The position numbers and the translations under genes are program-made. The notes beneath the pieces were generated by a model, which was not told the DNA's origin, searched no databases, and worked only from the letters and a program-made list of their open reading frames with translations. This document shows, in pieces, positions 6,681 to 14,114 of a DNA stretch of 14,400 nt; positions within the stretch are counted from its first letter, which is position 1, and each line of letters starts with the position of its first letter. Source of the stretch: Micromonospora_J zhanjiangensis (GTDB taxonomy: Bacteria; Actinomycetota; Actinomycetes; Mycobacteriales; Micromonosporaceae). The stretch is taken from the NCBI RefSeq assembly GCF_042650605.1, contig NZ_JBHSBN010000054.1, forward strand, positions 1 to 14,400, written 5' to 3'.

Positions 6681-7697
6681 GTGAACAGCCCCGGGCCCCT
6701 CAACCCGCACCTCGGGCCCCTCAGCCAGCAGGAGGTGCAGAGCTTCGCCTCCCTGGCCGCCCGGCTGGCGGCGAACGTCAACGCGGTCGTGCTGGGCAAG
6801 CCGCAGGTCGTCCGGTTGGCGTTGACGGCGCTGTTCGCCCAGGGGCACGTGCTGCTGGAGGACGTGCCGGGGGTGGGCAAGACGACCCTGGCCCGGGCGG
6901 TCGCGGCGAGCGTGCGGGGCCAGTGGCGGCGCATCCAGTTCACCCCGGACCTGCTGCCCGCCGACGTGTCCGGGGTCACCATCTACAACCAGGCGAACCG
7001 GGCCTTCGAGTTCCATCCCGGCCCGGTGTTCGCCAACATCGTCATCGCCGACGAGATCAACCGGGCGTCGCCGAAGACCCAGTCGGCGCTGCTGGAGGTG
7101 ATGGAGGAACGCACCGTCACCGTCGACGGCACGCCGCACCCGGTGCCCCGGCCGTTCCTGGTGGTGGCCACCCAGAACCCGGTCGAGATGGACGGCACCT
7201 ACCGACTGCCCGAGGCGCAGCTGGACCGGTTCCTGGTGAAGCTCTCGGTGGGCTACCCGGACGAGCAGGCCGAGATCGAGGTGCTGCGCGGGGCCACGGT
7301 CCGCTCCCCCGAGTCGCTGCCCGCGGTCACCGACACCGAGACCGTGGGCGAGCTGGTCCGGATGGCGCAGCGGGTGCACATCGCCGACCCGCTCTACGCG
7401 TACGCGGTCCGGCTGGCCGCCGCGACCCGGACCCACCCGCAGGTCCGGGTCGGGGTCAGCCCGCGCGGGGTGATCGCGCTGACCCGGGCCGCCTGCGCGT
7501 ACGCCCTGATGGAGGGGCGCGGGTGGATCCAGCCGGAGGACCTCAAGACGCTGGCCGAGCCGGTCTTCGCGCACCGGATCCTGCTCGCCCCGGACGCCCA
7601 GGTGCGCGGGGTCAGCGCCGGTCAGGTGCTCGCCGAGGCGGTCGCGTCGGTGCCGGTGCCGCTGCCGTCGGGGCAGCTCGCCCCGGCCGGCGCCTGA
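6681..7697 (+). CDS. MoxR-family AAA+ ATPase
   Basis: The product is 338 residues, the usual size for the family. It has Walker A DVPGVGKTT (residues 61-69), Walker B IVIADEINRA (120-129) and sensor-1 ATQNP (163-167). The MoxR-type EAQLDRF segment follows (178-184), then a C-terminal lid region. MoxR ATPases are cytoplasmic hexameric chaperone-like machines that act with von Willebrand A or DUF58 proteins to mature or assemble protein complexes; the substrate is usually unknown. The DUF58 gene 14 nt downstream is the expected partner. GTG 6681 is chosen because AAGGAG lies at 6665-6670, 10 nt upstream. All nucleotide-binding motifs are intact, so it should be an active ATPase. Confidence 0.95.
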   Translation: MNSPGPLNPHLGPLSQQEVQSFASLAARLAANVNAVVLGKPQVVRLALTALFAQGHVLLEDVPGVGKTTLARAVAASVRGQWRRIQFTPDLLPADVSGVTIYNQANRAFEFHPGPVFANIVIADEINRASPKTQSALLEVMEERTVTVDGTPHPVPRPFLVVATQNPVEMDGTYRLPEAQLDRFLVKLSVGYPDEQAEIEVLRGATVRSPESLPAVTDTETVGELVRMAQRVHIADPLYAYAVRLAAATRTHPQVRVGVSPRGVIALTRAACAYALMEGRGWIQPEDLKTLAEPVFAHRILLAPDAQVRGVSAGQVLAEAVASVPVPLPSGQLAPAGA

Positions 7698-7711
7698 CCC
7701 GGCGTACCGGC

Positions 7712-8998
7712 GTGAGGATCACCTCCCGCGGCGTCGGCCTGCTGCTCGCGGGCCTGGCGTCGCTGGTGGCCGGGTTCCGGTTCGGCTACGCCGAACTGGC
7801 GCTGCTGGGCACCGCCGCGCTGCTGGCGCTGGCCTGTGCGGTGGGGCACCTGCTGTGGCGGCCCCGGCTCGCCGTGCGGCGGGTCGCGGACCCGGACCGG
7901 GTGGGTCGGGGCGAGCCGGCCAGCATGAGCCTGACGGTGCGCAACACCGGCCGGCTGCGGTCGGCGAACCTGGTCGCCCAGGACCGGTGCGGGGACCGGA
8001 GCGTGGCGGTGCCGCTGCTGCGGCTGCGGCCGGGCCGGGACACCACGGTCGACTACCCGGTGCCGACCGACCGGCGTGGGGTGGTGCCGGTGGGTCCGCT
8101 GCGGGTGATCGGCCGGGACGCCCTCGGGTTGCTGTCGCTGTCCCGGGCGCACGGTGAGGTCGCGTACGTGTGGGTGCATCCGCGGATCCACCTGCTGAAC
8201 GCCGTGCCCACCGGGGTGACCCGGAGCCTGGACGGCCGGATCGACCGGGTGCCGCACGGTTCGATCACCTTCGACTCGTTGCGCGAGTACGTCGTGGGCG
8301 ACGAGCTGCGCCGGGTGCACTGGCGCACCAGCGCCAAGGTCGGCGAGTTGATGGTCCGGGAACACCTGGACACCAGCCTGCCCCGGCTGGTGGTGCTGCT
8401 GGACAACCGGTTCGGCGCGCACCCCGCTCCGACCGGCGCGGCACCGGCCGAGACGTTCGAGTCGGCCTGCGAGGCGGCGGCCTCGGTGGTCGCCGCGGCC
8501 CGCCGCGAGGACCTGCCGGTCACCCTGGTCCTGGTGAACGACGACGAGCCCGGCCGGGCGGGTCCGGACGACGACGCGGCACCCGACGGGAAGCCGGGGG
8601 CCGGTGGTGGGCTGGCCGGCCGGATCGGCGGATGGGCGCGGGTCGGTCGGGACGGCGCGGCGGGACCGGCCGCGCCGGCGGGTGGCCTGGACGATCTGGA
8701 CCGGCTGGCCGCGGCGACGCTGCGCCGGCCGGCTGCCGGTGACCCGGTGGCGCCGCTGCGGACCGTCACCGCCCGGCTGCGCCGGGACCGGCCCGGCGAC
8801 ACGCTGGTGTTCCTGACCGGGCCGGGCGGGCGCGCCGACCTGGGCCACCTCGAAGGGCTCCGCGGGGCGTACCCGTCGGTGCTGGTCGCGGTCTTCGGCG
8901 GCGCGGGCGGCCCGTCCGGCGCGTCCCGGCTGCTGGTCATCGAGCCCGCCGACGGCGCCGACTTCGCGGCCGAGTGGGACGGGGTACGCCGGTGGTGA
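7712..8998 (+). CDS. DUF58 family membrane protein (MoxR partner)
   Basis: The product is 428 residues. Two membrane spans at about 6-24 and 28-47 are followed by a cytoplasmic beta-rich region and the DUF58 hallmark REYVVGDELRRVHWRTSAK at residues 191-209. A von Willebrand A-like part follows (RLVVLLDN and after). A Gly/Ala/Asp-rich insert at about 275-327 looks disordered. DUF58 proteins occur almost always beside MoxR ATPases and are thought to pass substrates to or from them. GTG 7712 is the first plausible start after the MoxR stop; no clear Shine-Dalgarno precedes it, which suits translational coupling. Its TGA overlaps the next gene's GTG. Confidence 0.92.
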   Translation: MRITSRGVGLLLAGLASLVAGFRFGYAELALLGTAALLALACAVGHLLWRPRLAVRRVADPDRVGRGEPASMSLTVRNTGRLRSANLVAQDRCGDRSVAVPLLRLRPGRDTTVDYPVPTDRRGVVPVGPLRVIGRDALGLLSLSRAHGEVAYVWVHPRIHLLNAVPTGVTRSLDGRIDRVPHGSITFDSLREYVVGDELRRVHWRTSAKVGELMVREHLDTSLPRLVVLLDNRFGAHPAPTGAAPAETFESACEAAASVVAAARREDLPVTLVLVNDDEPGRAGPDDDAAPDGKPGAGGGLAGRIGGWARVGRDGAAGPAAPAGGLDDLDRLAAATLRRPAAGDPVAPLRTVTARLRRDRPGDTLVFLTGPGGRADLGHLEGLRGAYPSVLVAVFGGAGGPSGASRLLVIEPADGADFAAEWDGVRRW

Positions 8999-11394
8999 GG
9001 CGGCTGCGGGGGGCGGTCCTGCCGCTGCTGCTGGTGGCGTTGATCGGGCTGGCCGGCGCGGTGCTCGGTCGGGTCTACGCCGACGGGCTGCTGGCCTGGT
9101 TGTTGCTCGGCGCGGCGGTCGGCTCGGTGGCGGTCGGCGTCGCCGCCCGGCGGCTGCCGTCCTGGTTGGTCGCCCCGCTGTCGGTGGCCGCCCTGGCCGG
9201 CTACGTCGGGTTCGCGGTGTGGTTCACCGCCCGCCGGGCCGCCCTGCCCGGCGGTTTCGGGTCGGTGGTCGCCGACGCCGCCGCCAACGGCATCCCCCGC
9301 CTGCTGACCGCGATGATCCCGGTCGAGCCGGTGCCGGACACGGTGCTGGTGCCGCTGGTGGCCGCCTGGCTGGCCGGGCTGGCCGGTGCCGAGGTGCTGC
9401 TGCGCACCGGTCGGGTGCTGCTCGGCTACGTCCCGCCGGCGCTGCTCTACGCCGGGGCGCTGTACGTGGTCGGTCCGAACGCCGACCCGGCGATCTGGTC
9501 GACGGTGGCGTTCGCGGCCGTGGCGGCGACCGGGCTGGCGCTGCGTCGCGGCTCGGTCGGGCCGGCCCGGGGCGATGCCGCCCCGACCGGCGGTGCCGCG
9601 ACCGACGGGCCGGGGGCCGCCGGGTCGGCGGGCGGCACGGCCGGGAGCGCACGGTCGGACCCGACCGCCGGGCTCGGCACGGCGGTCCGGCTGCGGGTGC
9701 TGGCCGGGGTCGCGGCCGGGCTGGCGGTGGTCGTCGCGCTGGCCGCGGTGGTCGGTCCGCAGGTGGCCGCCCGGGTCGACCGCCACCCGGTGGACCCCCG
9801 CCGGTACGTGCAACCGCCGCAGGTGGACAGCCTGGACGAGAATCCCCTGATCCGGATCTCCGGCTGGGCGTTGAACCCCGACCAGCGGCTGTTCGAGGTG
9901 CACACCAGCACCGTCGGGACCGGCGCCGCGCCAGCCTCCGGCCAACCCGACGCGGGAGGACCGCCCGACCCGGGTCAGCCCGACGGGGACACCGCCGCGA
10001 CGGCCGGGACCCGGATCCGGCTCGCCGTGCTGACCGACTACGACGGGGTGACCTGGCGGGTCGGGGCCACCTACCGCAACGCCGGACGGATCCTGCCGGC
10101 GGCCCGGCCGAACCCGGGCTCCAGTGTGGACACCGTGCGGCAGGACATCACCGTCGCCGACCTGACCGGGCGGCTGCTGCCGGCGGTGGCCACGCCCCGG
10201 CAGGTCACCGGCGCCCGAGTCGCCTACGACGAGGGCAGCGGCACGCTGATCCGGCCGGAGGGGCTGGCGCCCGGGGTGCGGTACGCGGTCACCTCGGTCC
10301 GCGAGCACCCGGACACCGCGCTGCTGGCCGCGGCCAACGTACCGGCCGGGGACGAGGTCGCCCGGGTGCTGCGGGTGGCCGACGGGGCACCGGATCAGCT
10401 GCGCAACCTGGCCGAACAGTTGGCGAACGACAACGGCGCCCCGTACGCGCGGGCCGCCGCGATCGAGCAGTTCCTCAGCGAGCACTACCGGCTGGTGGCC
10501 GACGCGCCCAGCGGGCACGCCTACCCGAACCTGAACTTCTTCCTGTTCGGACCGCGTAACGGCGGTGGCCAGCGCGGCACCTCGGAGCAGTTCGCCGCCG
10601 CGTACGCGGTGCTCGGCCGGTTGATGGGGCTGCCCACCCGGGTGGTGGTGGGTTTCGCCGCGCAGCCCGGCGACGCGGTGGTGCGCGGCGCGGACGCGTA
10701 CGCCTGGCCGGAGGTCCTCTTCACCGACCTGGGCTGGGTGCCGTTCAACCCGCTGCCCCGGCCGAACACCCCACCGCGGCCGGTGGAGGAGGACTTCAAG
10801 CCGAAACCGGAGGAACCGCCGCCCACCCCGGACGAGCCGGCCCCGACCACCGAGCCGACCCCGTCCGCACCACCCGCCGCCGGACCGGCCCGCGCCGACC
10901 ACGGCGTCCCGACCCCGGTGTTGGCGGCCGGCGGCACGTCGGCGGTGCTGCTGGTGCTGTGCGGGCTCGCCCTGACGGTGGTGCTGCTGCGCCGGGGTCG
11001 GCGCCGGCGTCGGTTGACCGAGGGCACCCCGGCCCAGCGGATCGCCGGCGCCTGGTGGGAGGTGACCGACGCGCTGCGGCTGGCCGGCCGTCCGGCGCCC
11101 GCGCACCTGGCGGCGACGGAGGTGGCCGAGCATGCCCGCGCCGAGGCCGCCGCGCCGGCCCCGCGGCGCCGGCCGCGGTCCGGGTCGCCGCCGGCGCCGC
11201 CACCGCCGATCGACGAGCTGGCGGACCTGGTCAACCTGGCCAGCTTCGCCCCGGGTACGGCCAGCGACGAGCAGGCCCGGACCGCGGGGGCGCGGGCGGT
11301 GGCGTACGCGGACGCGCTGCGCGCCGGGCTGCCCTGGTGGCGCCGGGCGGTGTGGTCGGTGCATCCCGGGCCGCTGCGGTGGCGCCGCCGCTGA
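8995..11394 (+). CDS. Polytopic transglutaminase-like protein lacking the catalytic triad
   Basis: The product is 799 residues from GTG 8995, which overlaps the DUF58 stop (GTGA); GTG 8992 is equally possible. About seven membrane spans fill residues 7-265. A long external region follows with the transglutaminase-like core (about 450-590), then a Pro-rich stretch (about 586-640). A last span at about 643-665 leads to a basic stop-transfer and a cytoplasmic tail resembling DUF4129. In the core, GTSEQFAAAYAVLGRLMGLP places Ser530 where the family has the nucleophile Cys. YAWPEV places Tyr569 for His, and PFNPLP places Asn585 for Asp. Spacing is normal (39 and 16 residues) and the frame is intact, so this looks like a pseudoenzyme rather than decay. 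It probably works with the MoxR/DUF58 pair at the envelope. Whether relatives share the changes cannot be judged here. Confidence 0.9.
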   Translation: MRRLRGAVLPLLLVALIGLAGAVLGRVYADGLLAWLLLGAAVGSVAVGVAARRLPSWLVAPLSVAALAGYVGFAVWFTARRAALPGGFGSVVADAAANGIPRLLTAMIPVEPVPDTVLVPLVAAWLAGLAGAEVLLRTGRVLLGYVPPALLYAGALYVVGPNADPAIWSTVAFAAVAATGLALRRGSVGPARGDAAPTGGAATDGPGAAGSAGGTAGSARSDPTAGLGTAVRLRVLAGVAAGLAVVVALAAVVGPQVAARVDRHPVDPRRYVQPPQVDSLDENPLIRISGWALNPDQRLFEVHTSTVGTGAAPASGQPDAGGPPDPGQPDGDTAATAGTRIRLAVLTDYDGVTWRVGATYRNAGRILPAARPNPGSSVDTVRQDITVADLTGRLLPAVATPRQVTGARVAYDEGSGTLIRPEGLAPGVRYAVTSVREHPDTALLAAANVPAGDEVARVLRVADGAPDQLRNLAEQLANDNGAPYARAAAIEQFLSEHYRLVADAPSGHAYPNLNFFLFGPRNGGGQRGTSEQFAAAYAVLGRLMGLPTRVVVGFAAQPGDAVVRGADAYAWPEVLFTDLGWVPFNPLPRPNTPPRPVEEDFKPKPEEPPPTPDEPAPTTEPTPSAPPAAGPARADHGVPTPVLAAGGTSAVLLVLCGLALTVVLLRRGRRRRRLTEGTPAQRIAGAWWEVTDALRLAGRPAPAHLAATEVAEHARAEAAAPAPRRRPRSGSPPAPPPPIDELADLVNLASFAPGTASDEQARTAGARAVAYADALRAGLPWWRRAVWSVHPGPLRWRRR

Positions 11395-11443
11395 ACCCGT
11401 TCGCCGGCTTGACCGCCCCGACCGGTACGTCCTGCCACCCGTC

Positions 11444-11459
11444 CGGGCCCGCCGGCCCG
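11444..11459 (+). terminator. Possible terminator hairpin after the transglutaminase-like gene
   Basis: CGGGCC (11444-11449) and GGCCCG (11454-11459) flank a CGCC loop 49 nt after the stop codon and before the marR promoter. No T-tract follows. In DNA this GC-rich, six-base arms arise often by chance, so the call leans on position between two likely transcription units. Confidence 0.3.
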
Positions 11460-11485
11460 CGGGATGACGTCCACTTCTGGATGAT

Positions 11486-11514
11486 CTGTCACGGACCGAA
11501 GAGCGGTCTATCCT
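11486..11514 (+). promoter_or_regulatory. marR promoter with an inverted repeat in the spacer
   Basis: CTGTCA (11486-11491) and TATCCT (11509-11514) are separated by 17 bp. The inverted repeat GACCG-N5-CGGTC (11494-11508) fills the spacer, which is a classic position for an autorepressor to block RNA polymerase. Transcription would begin at about 11520-11522, on or next to the ATG at 11522, giving a leaderless message. The motifs TCTGTCAC, GACCGAAGA and CTATCC here recur in the efflux gene promoter. Confidence 0.5.
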
Positions 11515-11521
11515 GGTGAGC

Positions 11522-12010
11522 ATGACCGCCATGTCACCCACCCGGGCCGAACCGGACCTGTCGTTCCTGCTGGACCGCACCAGCCATGCCCTGCGCGGCC
11601 GGATGGCGGCGGCGCTGGCCGAGATCGGGCTGACCGCGCGGATGCACTGCGTGCTGGTGCACGCGCTGGAGCAGGAACGCACCCAGATCCAGCTCGCCGA
11701 GATCGGGGACATGGACAAGACCACGATGGTGGTGACGGTCGACGCGTTGGAGAAGGCCGGCCTGGCCGAGCGCCGCCCGTCCAGCACCGACCGGCGGGCC
11801 CGGATCATCGCCGTCACCGAGAAGGGTGCCCGGACGGCCCGACACAGTCAGGAGATCGTCGACCGGGTGCACCGGGAGGCCCTGGCGGCCCTGCCGGACG
11901 ACGAGCGGACGGTGCTGCTGCGGGCGTTGGACCGGCTGGTCACCGGCCATCTGTCCGGCCCGACCGAGAACCCCTCCCCGGCCCGTCGGGCCCGTCAGCG
12001 CGGCGAATAA
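11522..12010 (+). CDS. MarR-family transcriptional regulator
   Basis: The product is 162 residues, normal for MarR proteins, which bind DNA as dimers and release it on binding small ligands. A helical dimerisation segment (about 12-50) is followed by the winged helix: IQLAEIGDMDKTTMVVTVDA and ALEKAGLAERR (57-85), then wing STDRRARIIAVTEKG (88-102). A C-terminal dimer helix ends in a basic tail. A single Cys (residue 43) lies within the dimer region; there is no N-terminal OhrR-type Cys. ATG 11522 is preferred because it coincides with the predicted transcription start; GTG 11516 and ATG 11531 are alternatives. The DHA2 pump gene 76 nt downstream is its probable target. The inducing compound is unknown. 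Confidence 0.93.
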   Translation: MTAMSPTRAEPDLSFLLDRTSHALRGRMAAALAEIGLTARMHCVLVHALEQERTQIQLAEIGDMDKTTMVVTVDALEKAGLAERRPSSTDRRARIIAVTEKGARTARHSQEIVDRVHREALAALPDDERTVLLRALDRLVTGHLSGPTENPSPARRARQRGE

Positions 12011-12022
12011 GACCGAAGAAGA

Positions 12023-12051
12023 TTGTCTGTAACAAAACTATCCGCTACGGT
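12023..12051 (+). promoter_or_regulatory. Candidate efflux gene promoter with MarR-site-like motifs
   Basis: TTGTCT (12023-12028) and TACGGT (12046-12051) are 17 bp apart, predicting a start near 12058. GACCGAAGA (12011-12019), TCTGTAAC (12026-12033) and CTATCC (12038-12043) match or nearly match motifs in the marR promoter in the same order apart from the first two, which are swapped. The stretch is AT-rich for this genome. Common control by the MarR protein is inferred. Confidence 0.45.
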
Positions 12052-12053
12052 CC

Positions 12054-12079
12054 TTCCTGTCAGCTCATCCGACAGGAGG
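12054..12079 (+). promoter_or_regulatory. Hairpin overlapping the efflux gene Shine-Dalgarno sequence
   Basis: TTCCTGTC (12054-12061) can pair with GACAGGAG (12071-12078) around a 10-nt or shorter loop; the terminal pair is T-G. The right arm covers most of the AGGAGG ribosome site (12074-12079), which lies 7 nt before the ATG at 12087. On read-through transcripts from marR this could hold back translation of the pump. A transcript starting near 12058 would lack part of the left arm and escape. As DNA, the same repeat could instead be an operator. Confidence 0.4.
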
Positions 12080-12086
12080 CCCACCC

Positions 12087-13559
12087 ATGTCCACTCGTCC
12101 CGCGCCGGTCGCGTCCGTACCGCGCCGGCTCGCCCTCGCGGTGCTCGCCGCGGGCACGTTGATGATCATCCTCGACGGCAGCATCGTCACCGTGGCCATG
12201 CCGGCCATCCAGGCCGACCTGGGCTTCTCCCCCGCCGGCCTGAGCTGGGTGGTCAACGCCTACCTGCTCGCCTTCGGCAGCCTGCTGCTGCTCGCCGGCC
12301 GGCTCGGCGACCTGATCGGTCGCAAACGCATGCTCCTCGTCGGGACCGCCGTGTTCACTGCGGCGTCCGCGCTGGCCGGCCTGGCCGGCGGTCCGGCACT
12401 GCTGATCGGCGCCCGGTTCCTGCAGGGCGTCGGCAGCGCGATGATCGCCGCGGTCAGCCTGGGCATCCTCGTGACGCTCTTCGTCACGCCCCGGGAGCGC
12501 GGCCGGGCCATCGCCGTGTTCAGCTTCACCGGCGCGGCGGGCGCGTCGATCGGCTCGGTACTCGGCGGCGTCCTCACCGACGCGTTCGGCTGGCAATGGA
12601 TCTTCCTGATCAACCTGCCGATCGGCCTGTCCACCCTCGCGATCGCCGCCCGGGTGCTGCCCGCCGACCGCGGCCTCGGCCTCGCGGCCGGCGCCGACGT
12701 CGCCGGCGCCCTGCTGGTCACCGCCGGCCTGACGCTCGGCAGCTACACCGTCGTCACGATCGAGGAGTACGGCTGGACGTCGGCACACACCCTCGGTGGC
12801 GGCGCACTGGCCCTCGCCCTGCTGGCCGGCTTCGTCGTCCGGCAGGCCACCGCGGCGACCCCGCTCATGCCGTTGCGGATCCTGCGGTCACGACCGGTGT
12901 GGGGCGCCAACCTGGTGCAGGTGCTGATGGTGGCCGCCCTGTTCTCCTTCCAGATCCTGGTCGCCCTGTTCCTGCAGAAGGTGCTCCGCTACGACGCCAC
13001 CGAAACCGGCGTCGCGATGCTGCCCGCCGCGTTGGCCATCGGCGTGCTGTCGCTGGGTTTCTCGGCCCGGCTGATCGCCCGGTTCGGTGAACGGGTCGTG
13101 CTGCTCACCGGGTTGGCGCTGCTGGTAGGGACGCTCGGCCTGCTCACCCGGGTCCCCGAGGACGCGAACTACCTCACCGACCTGCTGCCGGTGATGCTGC
13201 TCGGTGCCGGCTTCGGGCTCGCCCTGCCCGCGCTGACCGCGCTCGGCATGTCCGGCGCTGGGGACGCCGACGCCGGACTGGCCTCCGGCCTGTTCAACAC
13301 CACCCAGCAGATCGGCATGGCGCTCGGCGTCGCCGTGCTGTCCACGCTGGCCGCCGGACGTACCGGGCGGTTGGCCGCCACGGGCGCGAGTCCGGCGGCG
13401 GCGTTGACCGGCGGCTACCACCTCGCCTTCGCCGTCGGCGCCGGACTGCTGGTCACCGCGTTCCTGGTCGTGCTCGTCGTGCTGCGTCGGCCCGCCGGAC
13501 CGACCGCCGCCGGGCGACCGGCCGGGCCGATCCCGGCCGAGGCGACCGGCGGCCGCTGA
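12087..13559 (+). CDS. DHA2-type (EmrB/QacA) MFS drug efflux transporter
   Basis: The product is 490 residues, the size of 14-span DHA2 antiporters, which export drugs or metabolites in exchange for protons at the cytoplasmic membrane. Motif D1 LDGSIVTVAMPAIQADLG carries the membrane Asp30. Motif A GRLGDLIGRKRM lies at 71-82. The antiporter motif C region GAAGASIGSVLGG lies at about 149-161, followed by WQWIFLINLPIG (169-180), a DHA2 hallmark. Repeated hydrophobic spans continue to about residue 470, then a Pro/Ala-rich tail. The start is fixed by AGGAGG at 12074-12079. The MarR gene upstream points to substrate-induced derepression. The substrate cannot be named from sequence. Confidence 0.94.
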   Translation: MSTRPAPVASVPRRLALAVLAAGTLMIILDGSIVTVAMPAIQADLGFSPAGLSWVVNAYLLAFGSLLLLAGRLGDLIGRKRMLLVGTAVFTAASALAGLAGGPALLIGARFLQGVGSAMIAAVSLGILVTLFVTPRERGRAIAVFSFTGAAGASIGSVLGGVLTDAFGWQWIFLINLPIGLSTLAIAARVLPADRGLGLAAGADVAGALLVTAGLTLGSYTVVTIEEYGWTSAHTLGGGALALALLAGFVVRQATAATPLMPLRILRSRPVWGANLVQVLMVAALFSFQILVALFLQKVLRYDATETGVAMLPAALAIGVLSLGFSARLIARFGERVVLLTGLALLVGTLGLLTRVPEDANYLTDLLPVMLLGAGFGLALPALTALGMSGAGDADAGLASGLFNTTQQIGMALGVAVLSTLAAGRTGRLAATGASPAAALTGGYHLAFAVGAGLLVTAFLVVLVVLRRPAGPTAAGRPAGPIPAEATGGR

Positions 13560-13584
13560 GAGGCAGCACCGGCGAGGGCCGCCG

Positions 13585-13791
13585 TCATTGCGCGGGCTTG
13601 CCCGGGTCCCAGGTCGTCCCCTGCTGGCCCTGCCTGTCGGCCGCCTGCCGCTCCGCCTCTGCCGCCGCGATTCGACCGGCCGCGCCATCCTCGACCGAGG
13701 GGAGCCGGTGGCGGTCTCGCCATCCGACATACCCGACCGCGGCAGCGGCGACGATGGCCACGAGGGCCAGCACCACCCACACCAGTGTCAT
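13585..13791 (-). CDS. Small single-span membrane protein, function unknown
   Basis: The product is 68 residues. One N-terminal membrane span (about 3-24, MTLVWVVLALVAIVAAAAVG) is followed by YVGWRDRHRLPS and a polar, Ala/Gln-rich tail that may form a helix (AAGRIAAAEAERQAAD). It lies convergent to the efflux gene (25 nt between stops) and divergent from the xylanase gene. The clean span-then-basic-then-helix layout suggests a real gene, although no good Shine-Dalgarno precedes ATG 13791. I do not recognise a family. Confidence 0.6.
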   Translation of the reverse strand: MTLVWVVLALVAIVAAAAVGYVGWRDRHRLPSVEDGAAGRIAAAEAERQAADRQGQQGTTWDPGKPAQ

Positions 13792-13845
13792 GACCAGAGG
13801 GTAGACGAGGGGCGCCGCCGGGACGGCTTCCCGGCGGGCGGGTAC

Positions 13846-13889
13846 CGAAAATTATCGACGTTGACCGATGGATGTGTGCTAGGTATCGT
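13846..13889 (+). promoter_or_regulatory. Candidate xylanase promoter with an adjacent operator-like palindrome
   Basis: TTGACC (13861-13866) and TATCGT (13884-13889) are 17 bp apart. Immediately upstream lies the imperfect palindrome CGAAAA/TTATCG (13846-13857, one mismatch). ACCGA recurs at 13845, 13864 and 13900. CGAAA-type palindromes are typical operators of LacI-family sugar-responsive repressors at actinobacterial glycoside hydrolase genes, so xylan-dependent control is a fair inference, not shown. Confidence 0.45.
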
Positions 13890-14114
13890 CCGTCGCAGTT
13901 ACCGATATGTTTCCCAACCATTTCGAGGCCGGCGGATGCCACGCGCGGGGCGTTCCGGGCCGGTCGGGGTTGCGGGTCCGGGCGCGGTACGGCAGGGCAG
14001 GGTCGGGGCAGACCCACCGGCGTCGCGTCAACCGCCGTCGTGTCTTCCCTGGCGGGTGCTCAGGGCGCACCCGCGCCTGCCCGGATCGTCATTGGACATC
14101 TGCGAAGGAGTGTC
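13890..14114 (+). other. Long 5' leader of the xylanase gene
   Basis: If the promoter above is right, about 220 nt of leader precede the ATG. GAAGGAG (14104-14110) is the ribosome site. The remainder of the 323-nt gap from 13792 shows no convincing gene: the open frames crossing it are rich in Arg/Pro/Gly and lack ribosome sites. No recognisable riboswitch was seen. Confidence 0.4.

Noticed and set aside
5265..7574. A 769-residue minus-strand open frame opposite the FN3 and MoxR genes
   Set aside because: It is rich in His, Arg and Asp with no motif, while the plus strand carries an intact AAA+ ATPase and FN3 domains.
8053..11817. A 1254-residue open frame on the minus strand across DUF58, transglutaminase-like and marR genes
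   Set aside because: Its product is dominated by Arg, Gln, His, Pro and Gly with no domain pattern, and the plus strand encodes three recognisable families over the same bases. Long antisense frames are expected in DNA this GC-rich.
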